Under the pieces are notes generated by a model. The model did not search any database, was not told where the DNA came from, and worked only from the letters and a program-made list of their open reading frames with translations. A program made the position numbers and the translations under genes. 64,000 nt of DNA from Trema orientale (taxonomy: Eukaryota > Streptophyta > Magnoliopsida > Rosales > Cannabaceae): contig JXTC01000341.1 in assembly GCA_002914845.1 (NCBI GenBank), positions 166,727-230,726 of the forward strand. Reading direction: 5' to 3'. The first letter of the stretch is position 1; each line of letters opens with the position of its first letter. Shown piece after piece: positions 12,056 through 23,128 of this stretch.

Positions 12056-12220
12056 CCTAGTTATAGGGATTAAATATAGTAGATTTGTATCCGGCTACAA
12101 GGATTAATTGTGCCAGATTCGAACCTAGCTATATGGGTTATTTGTGGCAGACTCATACCCGACCATAGGAGTTAATTGTAGTAGATTCAAACTTAGTCAT
12201 AGGGGTTAAGTGTAGTCGTA
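12056..12220. repeat. Degenerate minisatellite, five units of about 34 bp
   Basis: Five units start near 12056, 12091, 12124, 12159 and 12192, spaced 33-35 bp. The consensus is roughly CCTAGYTATAGGGRTTAA then KTGTAGYAGATTCRTA. Variation between units points to an old array. Probably a subrepeat of an LTR. Confidence 0.75.
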
Positions 12221-13050
12221 TTTCCCAAAAATTGTTGAGAAGTATAATTGAAAATGTTACTGATTAAATGAGATTCGAAAAGACAAATTTTGAAACTAAT
12301 ATCATGTTTTGTTTAATTATTTACCAAACAACTTAATTTGATTATTTTCAAAAGTACTAAATTACGAAATTGAATTTATTCTGAGAAATGGTTTATTGAA
12401 TATTTTGGTTTACAAATACTTGATCCAACTAGTTAAGGTTACTGATTATTTACTGAGTTGTCGAGCTCACGTCCCTTTTATTTTTCTGCTCCCATATTTT
12501 TAAAGATCACCGGTGAAGGGTTGACCAAGAAGAAATTGTTGGGTTGTACTTGTGATGCTTTGATACTCAAAATATGGTGCGAGAGATTTTAAAGACTCGA
12601 AAAGTTAATTACTATAAATTTTTTAATTATAGCTTTTAGTTTGCAATATTTGTTTCGAATATTTTGAGACTTAGAATAAATATTGGGTTGCGTATGATTA
12701 ATTGATATTTATAGATAGATTTCTTGTATGTTTATATGACTTTACTTTATAAGTATGCGGCGCATATCCTTAAGAGTGGGCATGACATAGGCTATGACAT
12801 GCAAAATTAGAGTGGACTGGCAGGATTGACTTATTAGTTGAAATTGGATTTAAATTACGGGTTTAAGTATTAAGTACAGTACTACGCGTGTTTGGTGCAA
12901 TGTAAGTAATAAGCTTTTGATTGTAGTTCTAAGTAAAGGATTATAGTTGATTACATTGTCGTTGCTTGTAAATGTCACACTCTAAAAAAGGTTGATAAAG
13001 TAAATGTGAAGATTCCACATAAGTTCATACACGTACTGTGAATTAATGCG

Positions 13051-13273
13051 TCTAACATATCTTTTTGACTTCCAAGTCTTTCCAATGGAATTACAATGTC
13101 CTGTGCTATACAAAGAAAAATGGGGTTGTCGTAACTGTTGGGGAAGCTGAGAGCTCGATCTCTTCTCTTTTATTACCTCGACATATTATATATATATATA
13201 TAGACTTCTCATGCTTTCCTAATTCTCTTACCAAATTATAAAACCAGTTATACTTGATCATCAATTACTATAT
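13051..13273 (+). promoter_or_regulatory. Proximal promoter and 5' UTR of RLP1
   Basis: This stretch is closely similar to 26317-26534 in front of RLP2, so it was duplicated with the gene. It contains a TATATATA tract at about 13184-13202, some 70 bp before the start codon, and shared blocks such as AGCTCGATCTCTTCTCTTTT and AAAACCAGTTATACTTGATC. The 5' UTR is therefore short. Confidence 0.6.
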
Positions 13274-16177
13274 ATGGCTTTATTATTCCTTAATCCTGTT
13301 ACAATTATTTGCCTTCTGTTTCTGGCAGAAACAACTATCATTGGTTGCTTCGGAAATGGAGATCACTCCCAAGTAGTCTGTATTGAGAGAGAGAAGCAAG
13401 CCCTGTTGAGTCTCAAGCAAGATTTCGTAGATCGCTCGAACAAACTGATGTCTTGGAATGTTTCCGAAGAAGAGGACTGCTGCAAATGGGATAGAGTTGT
13501 CTGCAGCAACATAACTGGCCATGTCTTCGAGCTCCGCCTTAACGACGGCTTTTTAGAAGGCAAGATTAATCCTTCCTTGCTTAATCTCACGCATCTTACT
13601 CATTTAGATCTAAGTTCCAATAATTTTGGGGGGATTAGTATTCCCAATTTCATGGGTTCTCTTGTGAGTTTAAGGTACCTTAATCTCACACGTGAAGGGT
13701 TCATGGGAATGGTTCCCTACCAACTTGGAAATCTTTCAGGTTTGCACCATCTTGGGCTTGGAGTATCATCATTTTATAGTTTGTATGTTGAGAACCTTCA
13801 TTGGCTCTCTGGTCTTTCTTCACTAGAAACTCTGGACATGACCAGTGTGAACCTTAGTAAAGCATCTGATCATTGGTTTTTAGCAATAAACACACTCCCT
13901 TCCTTGACAGAGTTAAGGTTGTCCTCTTGTGGACTTCGTCATATTCAGTTCCCGTCTCATCTCAATCTTACATCGCTTGAGGTACTTGCCTTAAGTAGCA
14001 ACCATTTTGAAGATCCTATTCCCTCTGCCATACAAAACCTGACTTCCATTATCAGCCTAGACTTGTCATCTAATGCTTTATTCCAAGGAAAAATACCGAG
14101 GTCTATCGGAAATCTCTGCAATTTGGAGTCGATTGATTTGTCGAACAATGAATACAGTGGAGAAATCTCACATGCATTTGAAAGCCTGTTAGGATGCCTT
14201 TCAAATAGGCTACAATCACTGCGTTTGGATGGAGATCATAATTTTGGAAAGTGCTTTACGGGTCAAATCCCTGATGAAATTGGAGAGTTCAAAGACCTGG
14301 TTTATCTCTCTATTTCCGGTCATAATATTTATGGTCCCATCCCAATGTCAATTGGAAAATTATCAGCCTTGAAGTCGTTAAATATTGCTGATAACCAATT
14401 GAATGGATCTCTTCCAGAAAGTATTGGTTCTCTCTCAAATTTAGAGTACCTTTATCTTTATAAAAATGAATTGAAAGGATCCCTTCCAAAAAGTTTTGGC
14501 TCCCTCTCTAATTTGGAAGTCCTTGAAATGTATTCAAACAATTTAGAAGGTCCTGTTTCTGAAGTTCATTTTGCTAACCTTACAAATTTAAGGGAAATAA
14601 TTGCTTATGGTAATCAATTGAGTCTCAAAGTAAGTCCATATTGGAGTCCTCCCTTTCATCTCCACAACATAGAATTAGCATCTTGGAACTTGGGTCCTAA
14701 GTTTCCAATGTGGCTAAAATCACAAGAGAACTTTTCTACTTTGGACCTATCGAACACCGGAATATCAGATGCCATTCCCAATTGGTTTTGGAATTTGTCT
14801 ACTAATGGTTCGATTGACCTCTCCCAGAACCAAATCTACGGGGAAATACCTTTTCTGCCCGCTGCCCCTCTTCATAGTTTCAGAGAGATTATCTTATATT
14901 CTAACAAGTTCAGCGGGCCATTACCTCGTATCTCATCTGCTATTGGAGTGCTAGACCTTTCCAACAATTCCTTCTCTGGAAACATTTTTCGATTCTTCTG
15001 TGATCATCCGATAGGTGATGAAAAAAGAATGTACATCCTTAATCTTAAAGATAATCTTTTATCAGGAGAGTTTCCTAGCTGCTGGAAGCACTGGCCGTCG
15101 TTGGGACTACTAGACTTGAATAACAACAATGTGACGGGGGAAATTCCACGTTCCATGGGATCTTTACAAAATTTATGGTCATTGAACCTCCGCAATAATA
15201 GTCTCACTGGAAAAGTACCCGGGTCTCTGAAGACTTGTCCATCTTTGTATCGTCTCGACCTTAGTTTGAATGAGTTCGTTGGAACCATACCAAGATGGAT
15301 TGGAACATTTCTGGAACTTGAATTTCTTGGCCTTCGTTCGAACAAGTTGACAGGCCATATTCCAGCTGAGCTCTGCGCAGTTACTACTCTTAAAATATTG
15401 GACTTTGCGGATAACATGTTATCCGGAACAATACCAAAGTGTTTTGGAAACTTTACTGCCATGACCACCCGACCATACTCTGGCCCCATTGTCTACTCCT
15501 TCAATCGTGGTGCAAGGCCTACTCAAAATGTTGTTTTGGTGATAAAAGGAAGGGAAAGACAATTTGACACCATCTTGTATCTAGTAACTTACCTAGATCT
15601 TTCGGGTAACAAGTTATCCGGAGAAATCCCGAGTGAACTCGCAATTCTTGAGGGCTTACAGTCTCTAAATCTTTCGGGAAATAGTTTGAGAGGAAGCATT
15701 CCAAATAAGATTGGCAATATGACAAGGCTGGAATCTCTTGATCTCTCGAGGAACCACTTATCCGGCGAAATCCCTCCAGGTATTTCAAATTTGACTTTCT
15801 TGAGTTATTTGAACTTGTCATACAATAACTTGTCAGGAGAAATTCCAACAAGCACCCAACTGCAGAGTTTGGATGCTTCTGCCTTTGTTGGCAACCAACT
15901 CTATGGACCTCCACTTGGTAACAGTTGTAGAGAAGGTGAGAAGACAACACATAGAGGTGATGAAGATGGAGAAGGAGAAAGAGAAGAGGAAGAGGGAGAA
16001 GAGTATTGGTTCCATTTGGGCATAGCAGTTGGATTTGGAGTGGGCTTTCTGGGTGTCATTGCTCCTTTGTTGTTTTGCAGAATTTGGAGACATGCTTACT
16101 TCTGGTTTTTCCAGCAGTACTTGTGGTACAAGATCTTAGATTGCTTTATTAAATTTAGATACATTTTGCACAATTAA
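13274..16177 (+). CDS. LRR receptor-like protein (RLP1), EIX2/HcrVf-like
   Basis: Single exon, 967 residues. A hydrophobic signal peptide (about 1-27) is followed by the N-terminal cap with Cys36, the CCKW pair (69-70) and Cys77. About 28-30 plant-type LxxLxLSxNxLSGxIP repeats follow, interrupted by a non-LRR island around 725-775 (containing VLVIKGRERQF), four more repeats, an acidic juxtamembrane stretch (about 890-910, GEGEREEEEGEE), one membrane helix (about 914-935, with GxxxG spacing) and a tail of about 30 residues with no kinase. This is the layout of Cf/EIX/HcrVf receptor-like proteins, which sit in the plasma membrane, bind apoplastic ligands and signal through SOBIR1/BAK1-type kinases; the ligand is unknown. 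The start matches RLP2. Part of the ectodomain is nearly identical to RLP2. A 3' UTR with AATAAA at 16233 follows, and a Copia element is inserted 186 bp after the stop. Confidence 0.95.
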   Translation: MALLFLNPVTIICLLFLAETTIIGCFGNGDHSQVVCIEREKQALLSLKQDFVDRSNKLMSWNVSEEEDCCKWDRVVCSNITGHVFELRLNDGFLEGKINPSLLNLTHLTHLDLSSNNFGGISIPNFMGSLVSLRYLNLTREGFMGMVPYQLGNLSGLHHLGLGVSSFYSLYVENLHWLSGLSSLETLDMTSVNLSKASDHWFLAINTLPSLTELRLSSCGLRHIQFPSHLNLTSLEVLALSSNHFEDPIPSAIQNLTSIISLDLSSNALFQGKIPRSIGNLCNLESIDLSNNEYSGEISHAFESLLGCLSNRLQSLRLDGDHNFGKCFTGQIPDEIGEFKDLVYLSISGHNIYGPIPMSIGKLSALKSLNIADNQLNGSLPESIGSLSNLEYLYLYKNELKGSLPKSFGSLSNLEVLEMYSNNLEGPVSEVHFANLTNLREIIAYGNQLSLKVSPYWSPPFHLHNIELASWNLGPKFPMWLKSQENFSTLDLSNTGISDAIPNWFWNLSTNGSIDLSQNQIYGEIPFLPAAPLHSFREIILYSNKFSGPLPRISSAIGVLDLSNNSFSGNIFRFFCDHPIGDEKRMYILNLKDNLLSGEFPSCWKHWPSLGLLDLNNNNVTGEIPRSMGSLQNLWSLNLRNNSLTGKVPGSLKTCPSLYRLDLSLNEFVGTIPRWIGTFLELEFLGLRSNKLTGHIPAELCAVTTLKILDFADNMLSGTIPKCFGNFTAMTTRPYSGPIVYSFNRGARPTQNVVLVIKGRERQFDTILYLVTYLDLSGNKLSGEIPSELAILEGLQSLNLSGNSLRGSIPNKIGNMTRLESLDLSRNHLSGEIPPGISNLTFLSYLNLSYNNLSGEIPTSTQLQSLDASAFVGNQLYGPPLGNSCREGEKTTHRGDEDGEGEREEEEGEEYWFHLGIAVGFGVGFLGVIAPLLFCRIWRHAYFWFFQQYLWYKILDCFIKFRYILHN

Positions 16178-19100
16178 TTTGCTTGATCATCTTTTGTGGC
16201 AAATGTAATAAGATAGAACTACATTATGTAATAATAAAATTTGCGATTGCTTTATTGCTTTCACATGGTATAATGACAATGTATTATTAAGTTTAATATA
16301 TGAGTACGGGTTTTTAGGTCATTTCTTTTTCATCGTGTAGTCATAATAAATTATGGACATTCTGTTAGATTTACATAATGGATTGTTAAACGAAATACAA
16401 TCTTAGGATCTATCATGCCAAATTGTCAGGAAAAGATTTGTTGAGAGAAAACCCGTGACTAACTTGAATCCATTGTATTTGACAGCAAAGGATGAGATCA
16501 CGTAAGCGGAAGCGATTAATTAGAGCCTGAGGGTAGAAAGTCTTCCATAGCCAGAATACTGTATGTATGCTCAATGGGTCTCTCTCTGTTGATGGAGGCA
16601 GAGGAGAAGAGCACACGTTCTATTTGGCTTGGGGACCAAAACCCTATAGTTATATCCTTATATACTAATCACCAATAGAGACCCCATCAATCCTTATTGG
16701 ACTAGGATTAGGTAACCACACATTACAGAGTCCACACCAAATAGGTAACTTCCTGAGCCCTCAATTAGATCACTTAATGGCCCCACTTAATTAGACAGCC
16801 CTTATATTATATAATTGATATAAAAAACTATGGCCCACATATTAGGTGACATGAGTAACCTAACAATCTCCCACTTGGGCTACATAAGTTTTTCCTTAGA
16901 TAATTATATAATGAAAACTTGAGTGCGCACTTTATTGCTGCCTGTTAAGAAATTACCCCTTAAGACAATCTGAACCATTTTGTATATCAACATGGAACCA
17001 AAGCGGCCTTCATTGCACTTAGGTAGGCAACTAAACCCATCAATGATTACCAAATCAATACACACAATGACACGGATCAAGTATGGATGTGTGGCATGGA
17101 AATTACACGAAAAGTGATCTTACATGCCTATTTCCATTTGGTCCTGCTTTATGATTCCAACGAATCAACCTTAGTCTTTCTCTTTATGCAAAACTGCAAC
17201 TTTATGCAAAACAGCAGATAGAAAGAAAATAAAATATAAATTCAGAGTATAAAAGAAAATCACCACTTTATTGATATCAAATAACAAATGTGTCTATCAC
17301 AAGAGAACTCGTAAAATCTAACTCCCACTATTCCTGAACATCTTTAAATGGTACAACACCCATATGAGTAGTATGCTCATGAAACACCTTAGGCATTAGA
17401 CCTTTGGTGAGCGGATCCGCCAACATGGAGTTAGTTCCGATATGTTCTATAGACACTAAATGACTCTGAAATCTTTCCTTAACAACTAGAAACTTAATGT
17501 CTATATGCTTAGACTTCGACGAGCTTCTGTTGTTATTGGAATATAAGACGGCGGCTCTATTATCACAATAAATCTTCAATGGCTTCTCAATGCCATTGAC
17601 AATTCGCAGTCCGGTGATAAAATTCTGCAGCCATATTCCCTGATTTGATGCCTCATGACAAGCTACAAACTCTGCGTCCATAGTGGATGAAGCTGTGAGC
17701 GTCTGCTTAACACTTTTCCATGATACAGCTCCTCCGGCAAGCAGGTAAATATAGCCCGAAGTGGATCTCTTACTATCTAGGAATCCAGCATAATCGGAGT
17801 CAAAATACCCCACGATCTCCAAATGATCAGATCTCCGATAAGTGAGCATGTAATCTTTTGTTCTCTGTAAATATCGCAAAACCCTCTTTGCTGCTGTCCA
17901 GTGATCCATACCAGGGTTGCTTAAATATTTGCCTAATACTCCAACTATGTACGCTATATCCGAACGCGTACACACCTGAGCATACATCAGACTCCCTACT
18001 GCAGATGCATAAGGGATCTTCTGCATTTCCTTAGCTTCAAACTCATTCTTGGGGCATTGAATGAGACTGAATTTATCACCCTTAGCAATGGGTGTATCTC
18101 CTGGGCACATTTACTCATGCCAAACCTATCAAGCACCTTCTCGATATAGCTCTTTTGTGATAATCCAAGAATGCCTTGAGAGCGATCTCGGTGTATTTTA
18201 ATCCCTAATACAAAAGAGGCGTCCCCAAGATCTTTCATCTCAAATTTGTTTGATAGAAATCTCTTGGTTTCGTGCAATAAGCCTATATCGTTGCTTGCCA
18301 AAAGTATGTCATCGACATACAAGACCAGGAAGATACATTTGCTCCCACTGAACTTGTGATAAATGCATCCGTCTACCGAATTTTCTTCGAAACCAAATGA
18401 AGAAATAACTTGATGGAACTTATGATACCATTGACGGGATGCTTGTTTGAGATCATAGATGGATTTCTTTAGTTTATAAACCATAGACTTTGGATCACCG
18501 ATTACAAAGTTTTGGCTGTACCATATAAATCGTTTCCTCAATATCACCATTGAGAAACGCAGTCTTCACATCCATCTGATGTAGCTCCAAATCAAAATGA
18601 GTTACTAGTGCCATAATTATTCTAAAAGAGTCTTTCGAAGAAACTGGAGAGAAAGTCTCTTTATAGTCAATGCCTTCTTTCTGAGTGAAACCCTTAGCAA
18701 CTAGACGAGCCTTATATCTCTCGATATTGCCTTTAGAATCCTTTTTGGTTTTAAAAATCCATTTACAACCAATAGGTTTCTTTCCTGCTGGCAATTCGAC
18801 GAGTTCCCAAACGTCGTTGTCTTTTATGGATTTCATCTCATCTTTCATGGCAGTGATCCACTGTTGGGATTTTGAACTTTGTTTGGCTTGAGTGAAATTG
18901 ATTGGATCATTTTCCACTCCTATATCAAACTCATGTTCTAGGAGATAGACGATATAATCATCCGGAATCGCACTTCTCCTTTCCCTAGTAGATCTCCTTA
19001 ATGGCACTTCCTCTTGAGGTTGTTGAGGTTGCTCTTCAGGAGCAACTTCCTCATGTGGGATAGGGAGTTGCAGAATATTGTCTTGAATTTCTGGATTTGC

Positions 19101-21511
19101 TTCTTGAACAATGTCAGGCAAAGGAGCCTGATCACCTCCAATAGCAACTGTAGGAAGAAAAATATATTCCTCTTCAAAGACAATATCCCTAACCTTATCT
19201 CCCCCCCCCAACTTCAACATCCTCAAGGAATCTCGCATTGCCCGTCTCGAAAAAGGACCTGTTAGAGGGATCATAGAATTTGAAACCTCTTGATCTTTCA
19301 GCGTAGCCAACAAAATAGCAGCTTATTGTTCTTGAGTCCAGTTTCTTTTCATGTGGCCTGTACGGCCTTGCCTCAGCTGGACAACCCCAAATACGCAAGT
19401 GCCTAATACTAGGCTTTTTGCCTGTCCATAGTTCATATGGGGTTTTAGCTACTGATTTGCTGGGTACTCTATTGAGTATATAAACTGCAGTCCTTAGTGC
19501 TTCTCCCCAGAGTGATTCAGGTAAGGAGGAATGACTAATCATACTCCTCACCATGTCCTTAAGTGTTCGGTTTCGTCGCTCAGCAACACCGTTTATGCTA
19601 GGTTTTCCCGGCATTATGTATTGTGGGACGATTCCACATTCCTCTAGGTACTGGGCAAAGGGTCATGGACGTTGTTCACCAGATCCATCATACCTATCAT
19701 AGTATTCACCACCACGATCGGATTTGACGGCTTTAATTTTCTTGTCGAGTTGATTTTCAACTTCGGCTTTGAAAGCTTTAAATACGTCTAGGGATTGAGA
19801 CTTCTCATGAATTAAATATAGGTACCCATAGCGAGAGTAATCATCTATGAACGTGATGAAATACTGTTGGCCATTCCATGAAGCCGTAGGGAATGGGCCG
19901 CATATATCAGTATGTATCAGTTCTAAGACTCCGGAACTCCTATTAGCACCTAATTTACGCATATTTGTCTGTTTGCCTTTAATGCACTCAACACAAACTA
20001 TGAAGTTTGTGAGGTCAAGTGGGTCAAGAATTCCATCTGACACAAGACGCTGTATTCTATGTTTAGAGATGTGTCCTAATCACTTGTGCCATAACATAGA
20101 GGAATCCTCAGTGGTTTTGCGTTTTGTACCACATTTCTCGACATGCAAAGTTTCATTAATTGAGGTAACAGTGTCAACTTTATATAGGTTATCAATTAAA
20201 GTACCAGTCGCAAGAATATTGGAATTCTGAAAAAGACTAAATTTATTATTTCCAAATGAACAAGAATAACCGGATTTGTCCAAAACTGAAATGGAAATTA
20301 AATTCCGTCTAAATGACGGTACAACAAATATCTCTTCCAAATCCAAAAATAAACCAGAACCTAATTGCAACCTAAATAGACCTATTGCCTTCACTGTAGC
20401 TGTATCGCCGTTGCCCACATAGATGTATCTTTCAGCATCACTTAGCAGACGGCTCCTCAGTCAACCCTGCATAGACATACTTATATGAGTAGTGGCACCG
20501 GTATCTACCCACCAAGTATGATTGGGTACAGAAGCAAAATTAACCTCAGAACAGACAAAATTGAGAAGCTTACCCTTCTTTAAACGCCAGGTGGTGTACT
20601 TGGGACAATCCTTTTTCACATGTCCTGCCTTCTTGCAGAAAAAATAAGCTGAATCCTCATCTTGTTTCTTTTGCACTTTAGTATGTGAAGTCCCAGATGC
20701 AGCTCCTTTATCCTTAGTCCTTTTTCTCTTCTTATCTTGAGAGGTTGTTGCTAAGTGAGCACTCTCTATCTTATCTCGCTTCAATCTATCCTCTTCTTGC
20801 ACACACTGAGATATGAGCTCATTAAGAGTCCATTTTTCTTTCTGGGTGTTGTAACTCACCTTAAATTGACTGAATTGTGGCAGAAGAGATAGTAAAACTA
20901 ATTGCACGAGCAAGTCATCCGACAGCTCTAACTTAAGTGTCTTTAGTTTTGAAGCCAGATTGGACATCTTCATGATGTACTCCCTGATGTTCCCTTTACC
21001 TTTATGACGCATAGCAAGCAAATTGCTCAGCATGGTACTAGTTTCCACTTTTTTATTCTTTTGGAAACGTTCCGCAATTGCGTCAAGGAACGCCTTAGCA
21101 TTATCGACCTCTGGCACAACGCCCCTTATGGTCTCAGGTATGGAATGTTTCATGATCATAAGACTCATGCGATTAGAACGTTCCCACTGCTCAAAGTTCT
21201 TAACATCCATATTAGAACTTTCATCTGTAAGAGCAGCAGGTTGTTCTTTCCTGAGTGCAAGGTCTAGATCCATGCAACCGAGCATAATCATAACGTACTA
21301 TTTCCACTTCTTGAAGTTTGTGCCGTTAAGCACAGGAATTGAATTCAAATTAGCAGATATACTTGAAGCAGAAACTGAACAGAGAACAAAAGCAGAAAAT
21401 AACAACTCACATTAATAACATGTCATAAACTAAGCATACAAAATAAGATATACTAGCATGACATCAAATATATAAGGTGGGCTTCCATCACAAGATACCT
21501 AGAACAATATC

Positions 21512-21723
21512 AATAAACCTTTCTTTGGGCCGACTTATTAACTTGTAAGTGGTACTCTTCAGTGCAGTAATCAAATATTGACAGTAGATCCTGTCAGACA
21601 GCAAATCTTCCTTTGGGCCGATTTACTGTCTACATGGAAACTTAATAACCATCACATATCTATTACCGCAGGTGTGTTCATTATTCGGCCAAATAATCAC
21701 CTTCCTTTGGGCCGGTAATTATT
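21512..21723 (-). other. Three hairpins sharing a 14-nt loop in the Copia leader
   Basis: Three stem-loops carry nearly the same loop, read as CGGCCCAAAGGAAG on the minus (sense) strand. Hairpin A: arms 21512-21518 and 21533-21539, loop 21519-21532 (one base different). Hairpin B: arms 21597-21606 and 21621-21630, loop 21607-21620. Hairpin C: arms 21692-21700 and 21715-21723, loop 21701-21714. Pairing in the sense RNA uses only Watson-Crick and G-U pairs. They lie between primer site and gag, where packaging or dimerisation signals sit in retroelements. The related Copia copy at 51147 has counterparts. A structured leader RNA is inference. Confidence 0.7.
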
Positions 21724-22138
21724 CGCATGAACAATAAACACACAAACATTCAAATATTTCAAAATAAATAAATTTACGCAATAGAGGTTACTTTGGCAAC
21801 ATGTTGTTTCAACTCATCTATTTTAAAATATTTAAACAAATAGTGCAAAGAAAATAATAACCAAAGTGCCCAAAAATAAACTGAAAATTTCAATGCACAA
21901 ATCTTTATGGATGATCAACTGAGTTTTAAGCACTTTTATCAACTCTTAGAACCAAATAGAGTTTTCAACGGATAAAGTATGGGTCGTACTGAAGGTGGGT
22001 TGAGAAAATAAACTTTATTGGTCAAGTTTTGGGTTGGAACCCCTTAAATTGAATCGAAAATGATTCAATTTTACCCAAAAACGAGACTGAATACCTTAAT
22101 TAGGTCAAAAAAAAGACCTAAAAATTTTCTGAACCCGA

Positions 22139-22384
22139 TTGGTGGTGCTGCGGCGCCACCGCATGGCGCCGTGGCGCAACCATGATGGCGCTGCAGCGCC
22201 AATGTCATGGTGCCGTGGCGCCATCTGTTTATATGGTGGCACTGCAGCGCCACTTTCGTGGTGTCGCGGCGCGACCCGTCTCAAATATGGCGATGTGGCG
22301 CCATTGATTGGCGCCGCAGCGCCAGCTTTCTGTCTTGGGCGCCGCAGCGCCACCAATGTGGCGCCGCAGCGCCAAGTTGCGGCT
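22139..22384 (-). repeat. Cluster of GC-rich palindromes in the Copia leader
   Basis: About a dozen variants of TGGCGCYGYRGCGCCA, a 16-bp palindrome, occur in about 245 bp with irregular spacing. The local GC content is far above the surrounding AT-rich DNA. Apparent open frames on both strands come from this composition and are not genes. A shorter, more decayed cluster lies at the same place in the related element (51908-52030). Rich in CG and CNG sites, so it is expected to be heavily methylated. Confidence 0.8.
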
Positions 22385-23127
22385 TTAGTGTAAATTACCT
22401 GTTTTTAAAATTGGGTAACTTAAACCTGATGCGATTTTTCGCCCTAATCTGCAAACTTTATGACCCAAAACTCAGAATTCAACCCTCAAACACTGAATAT
22501 CTCAACAAAATCATGAAAAATTCATCAATCTTACATGTTATATCTAAACCCTAGAAAGCCATATAGGTAAAGATATCACAAAATAGAGACATGTATGATT
22601 ATCGTAAGCAATTTAACATGATTTCTAGCTCCTGATACCACTTGTTAGATTTACATAATAGATTGTTAAACGAAATACAATCCTAGGATCTATCATGCCA
22701 AATTGTCAGGAAAAGATTTGTTGAGAGAAAATCCGTGACTAACCTGAATCCATTGTGTTTGACAGCAAAGGATGAGATCACGTAAGTGGAAGCGATTGAT
22801 TAGAGCCTGAAGGTAGAAGGTCTTCCACAGCCAGAATACTGTATGTATGCTCAATGGGTCTCTCTCTGTTGATGGAGGCAGAGGAGAATAGCACACGTTC
22901 TATTTGGCTTGGGGACCAAAACCCTATAGTTATATCCTTATATACTAGTCACCAATAGAGACCCCATCAATCCTTATTGGACTAGGATTAGGTAACCACA
23001 CATTACAGAGTCCACACCGAATAGGTAACTTCCTGAGCCCTCAATTAGATCACTTAATGGCCCCACTTAATTAGACAGCCCTTATATTATATAATTGATA
23101 TAAAAAACTATGGCCCACATATTAGGT

Positions 23128-23128
23128 N
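23128..23128. other. Single-N assembly gap
   Basis: One N separates an incomplete Copia LTR from an unrelated LTR-like sequence. About 18 terminal LTR bases and any sequence between are missing, so adjacency across this point should not be trusted. Confidence 0.9.

Larger units (their letters stand above)
10901..12995 (+). mobile_element. Older, degenerate gypsy-type LTR-like sequence
   Basis: Composition and order resemble the LTR just upstream: a late phrase around 12455-12500 parallels the CTGGGCATTTTATACTCACTCCC region of that LTR, and a GGGCATGACATAGG phrase lies near 12780. I cannot fix its ends and see no target duplication. It contains a later MITE (11571-12005) and a minisatellite (12056-12220). 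A weak call; part of it may be plain spacer. Confidence 0.35.
16363..23127 (-). mobile_element. Copia LTR retrotransposon, minus strand, broken
   Basis: The left LTR (element 3' LTR) spans 16363-16865 and begins TGTTAGATTTACATAAT. The right LTR (element 5' LTR) runs from 22643 to the single-N gap at 23128, lacking its last bases there. Next to the right LTR, the minus strand reads AGTGGTATCAGGAGCT, the initiator-Met primer site; next to the left LTR it reads AAGTGGGAGATTGTTAGG, the polypurine tract. In element order the parts are leader (22640-21300), gag (about 21291-20500), protease (about 20510-20080), integrase (about 20043-19195), reverse transcriptase (about 19313-18000) and RNase H (18000-17328). 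The reading frame is interrupted a handful of times, so it is a fossil. I counted about 13 differences in about 485 aligned LTR bases, roughly 2.7%, pointing to an age of order one to two million years. The right-hand flank is lost, so no target duplication can be checked. Confidence 0.93.

Noticed and set aside
12056-12220. CRISPR-like spaced repeats
   Set aside because: Repeats are contiguous and degenerate with no unique spacers, in plant nuclear DNA; an ordinary minisatellite.
15004-16093. Antisense frames over RLP1 (and likewise over RLP2 and RLP3)
   Set aside because: Shadows of the LRR coding repeat pattern on the opposite strand; no independent features.
22071-22554. Overlapping open frames on both strands in the GC-rich patch
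   Set aside because: They arise from the palindromic GC repeat in a retrotransposon leader; no domain and no conserved frame in the sister element.
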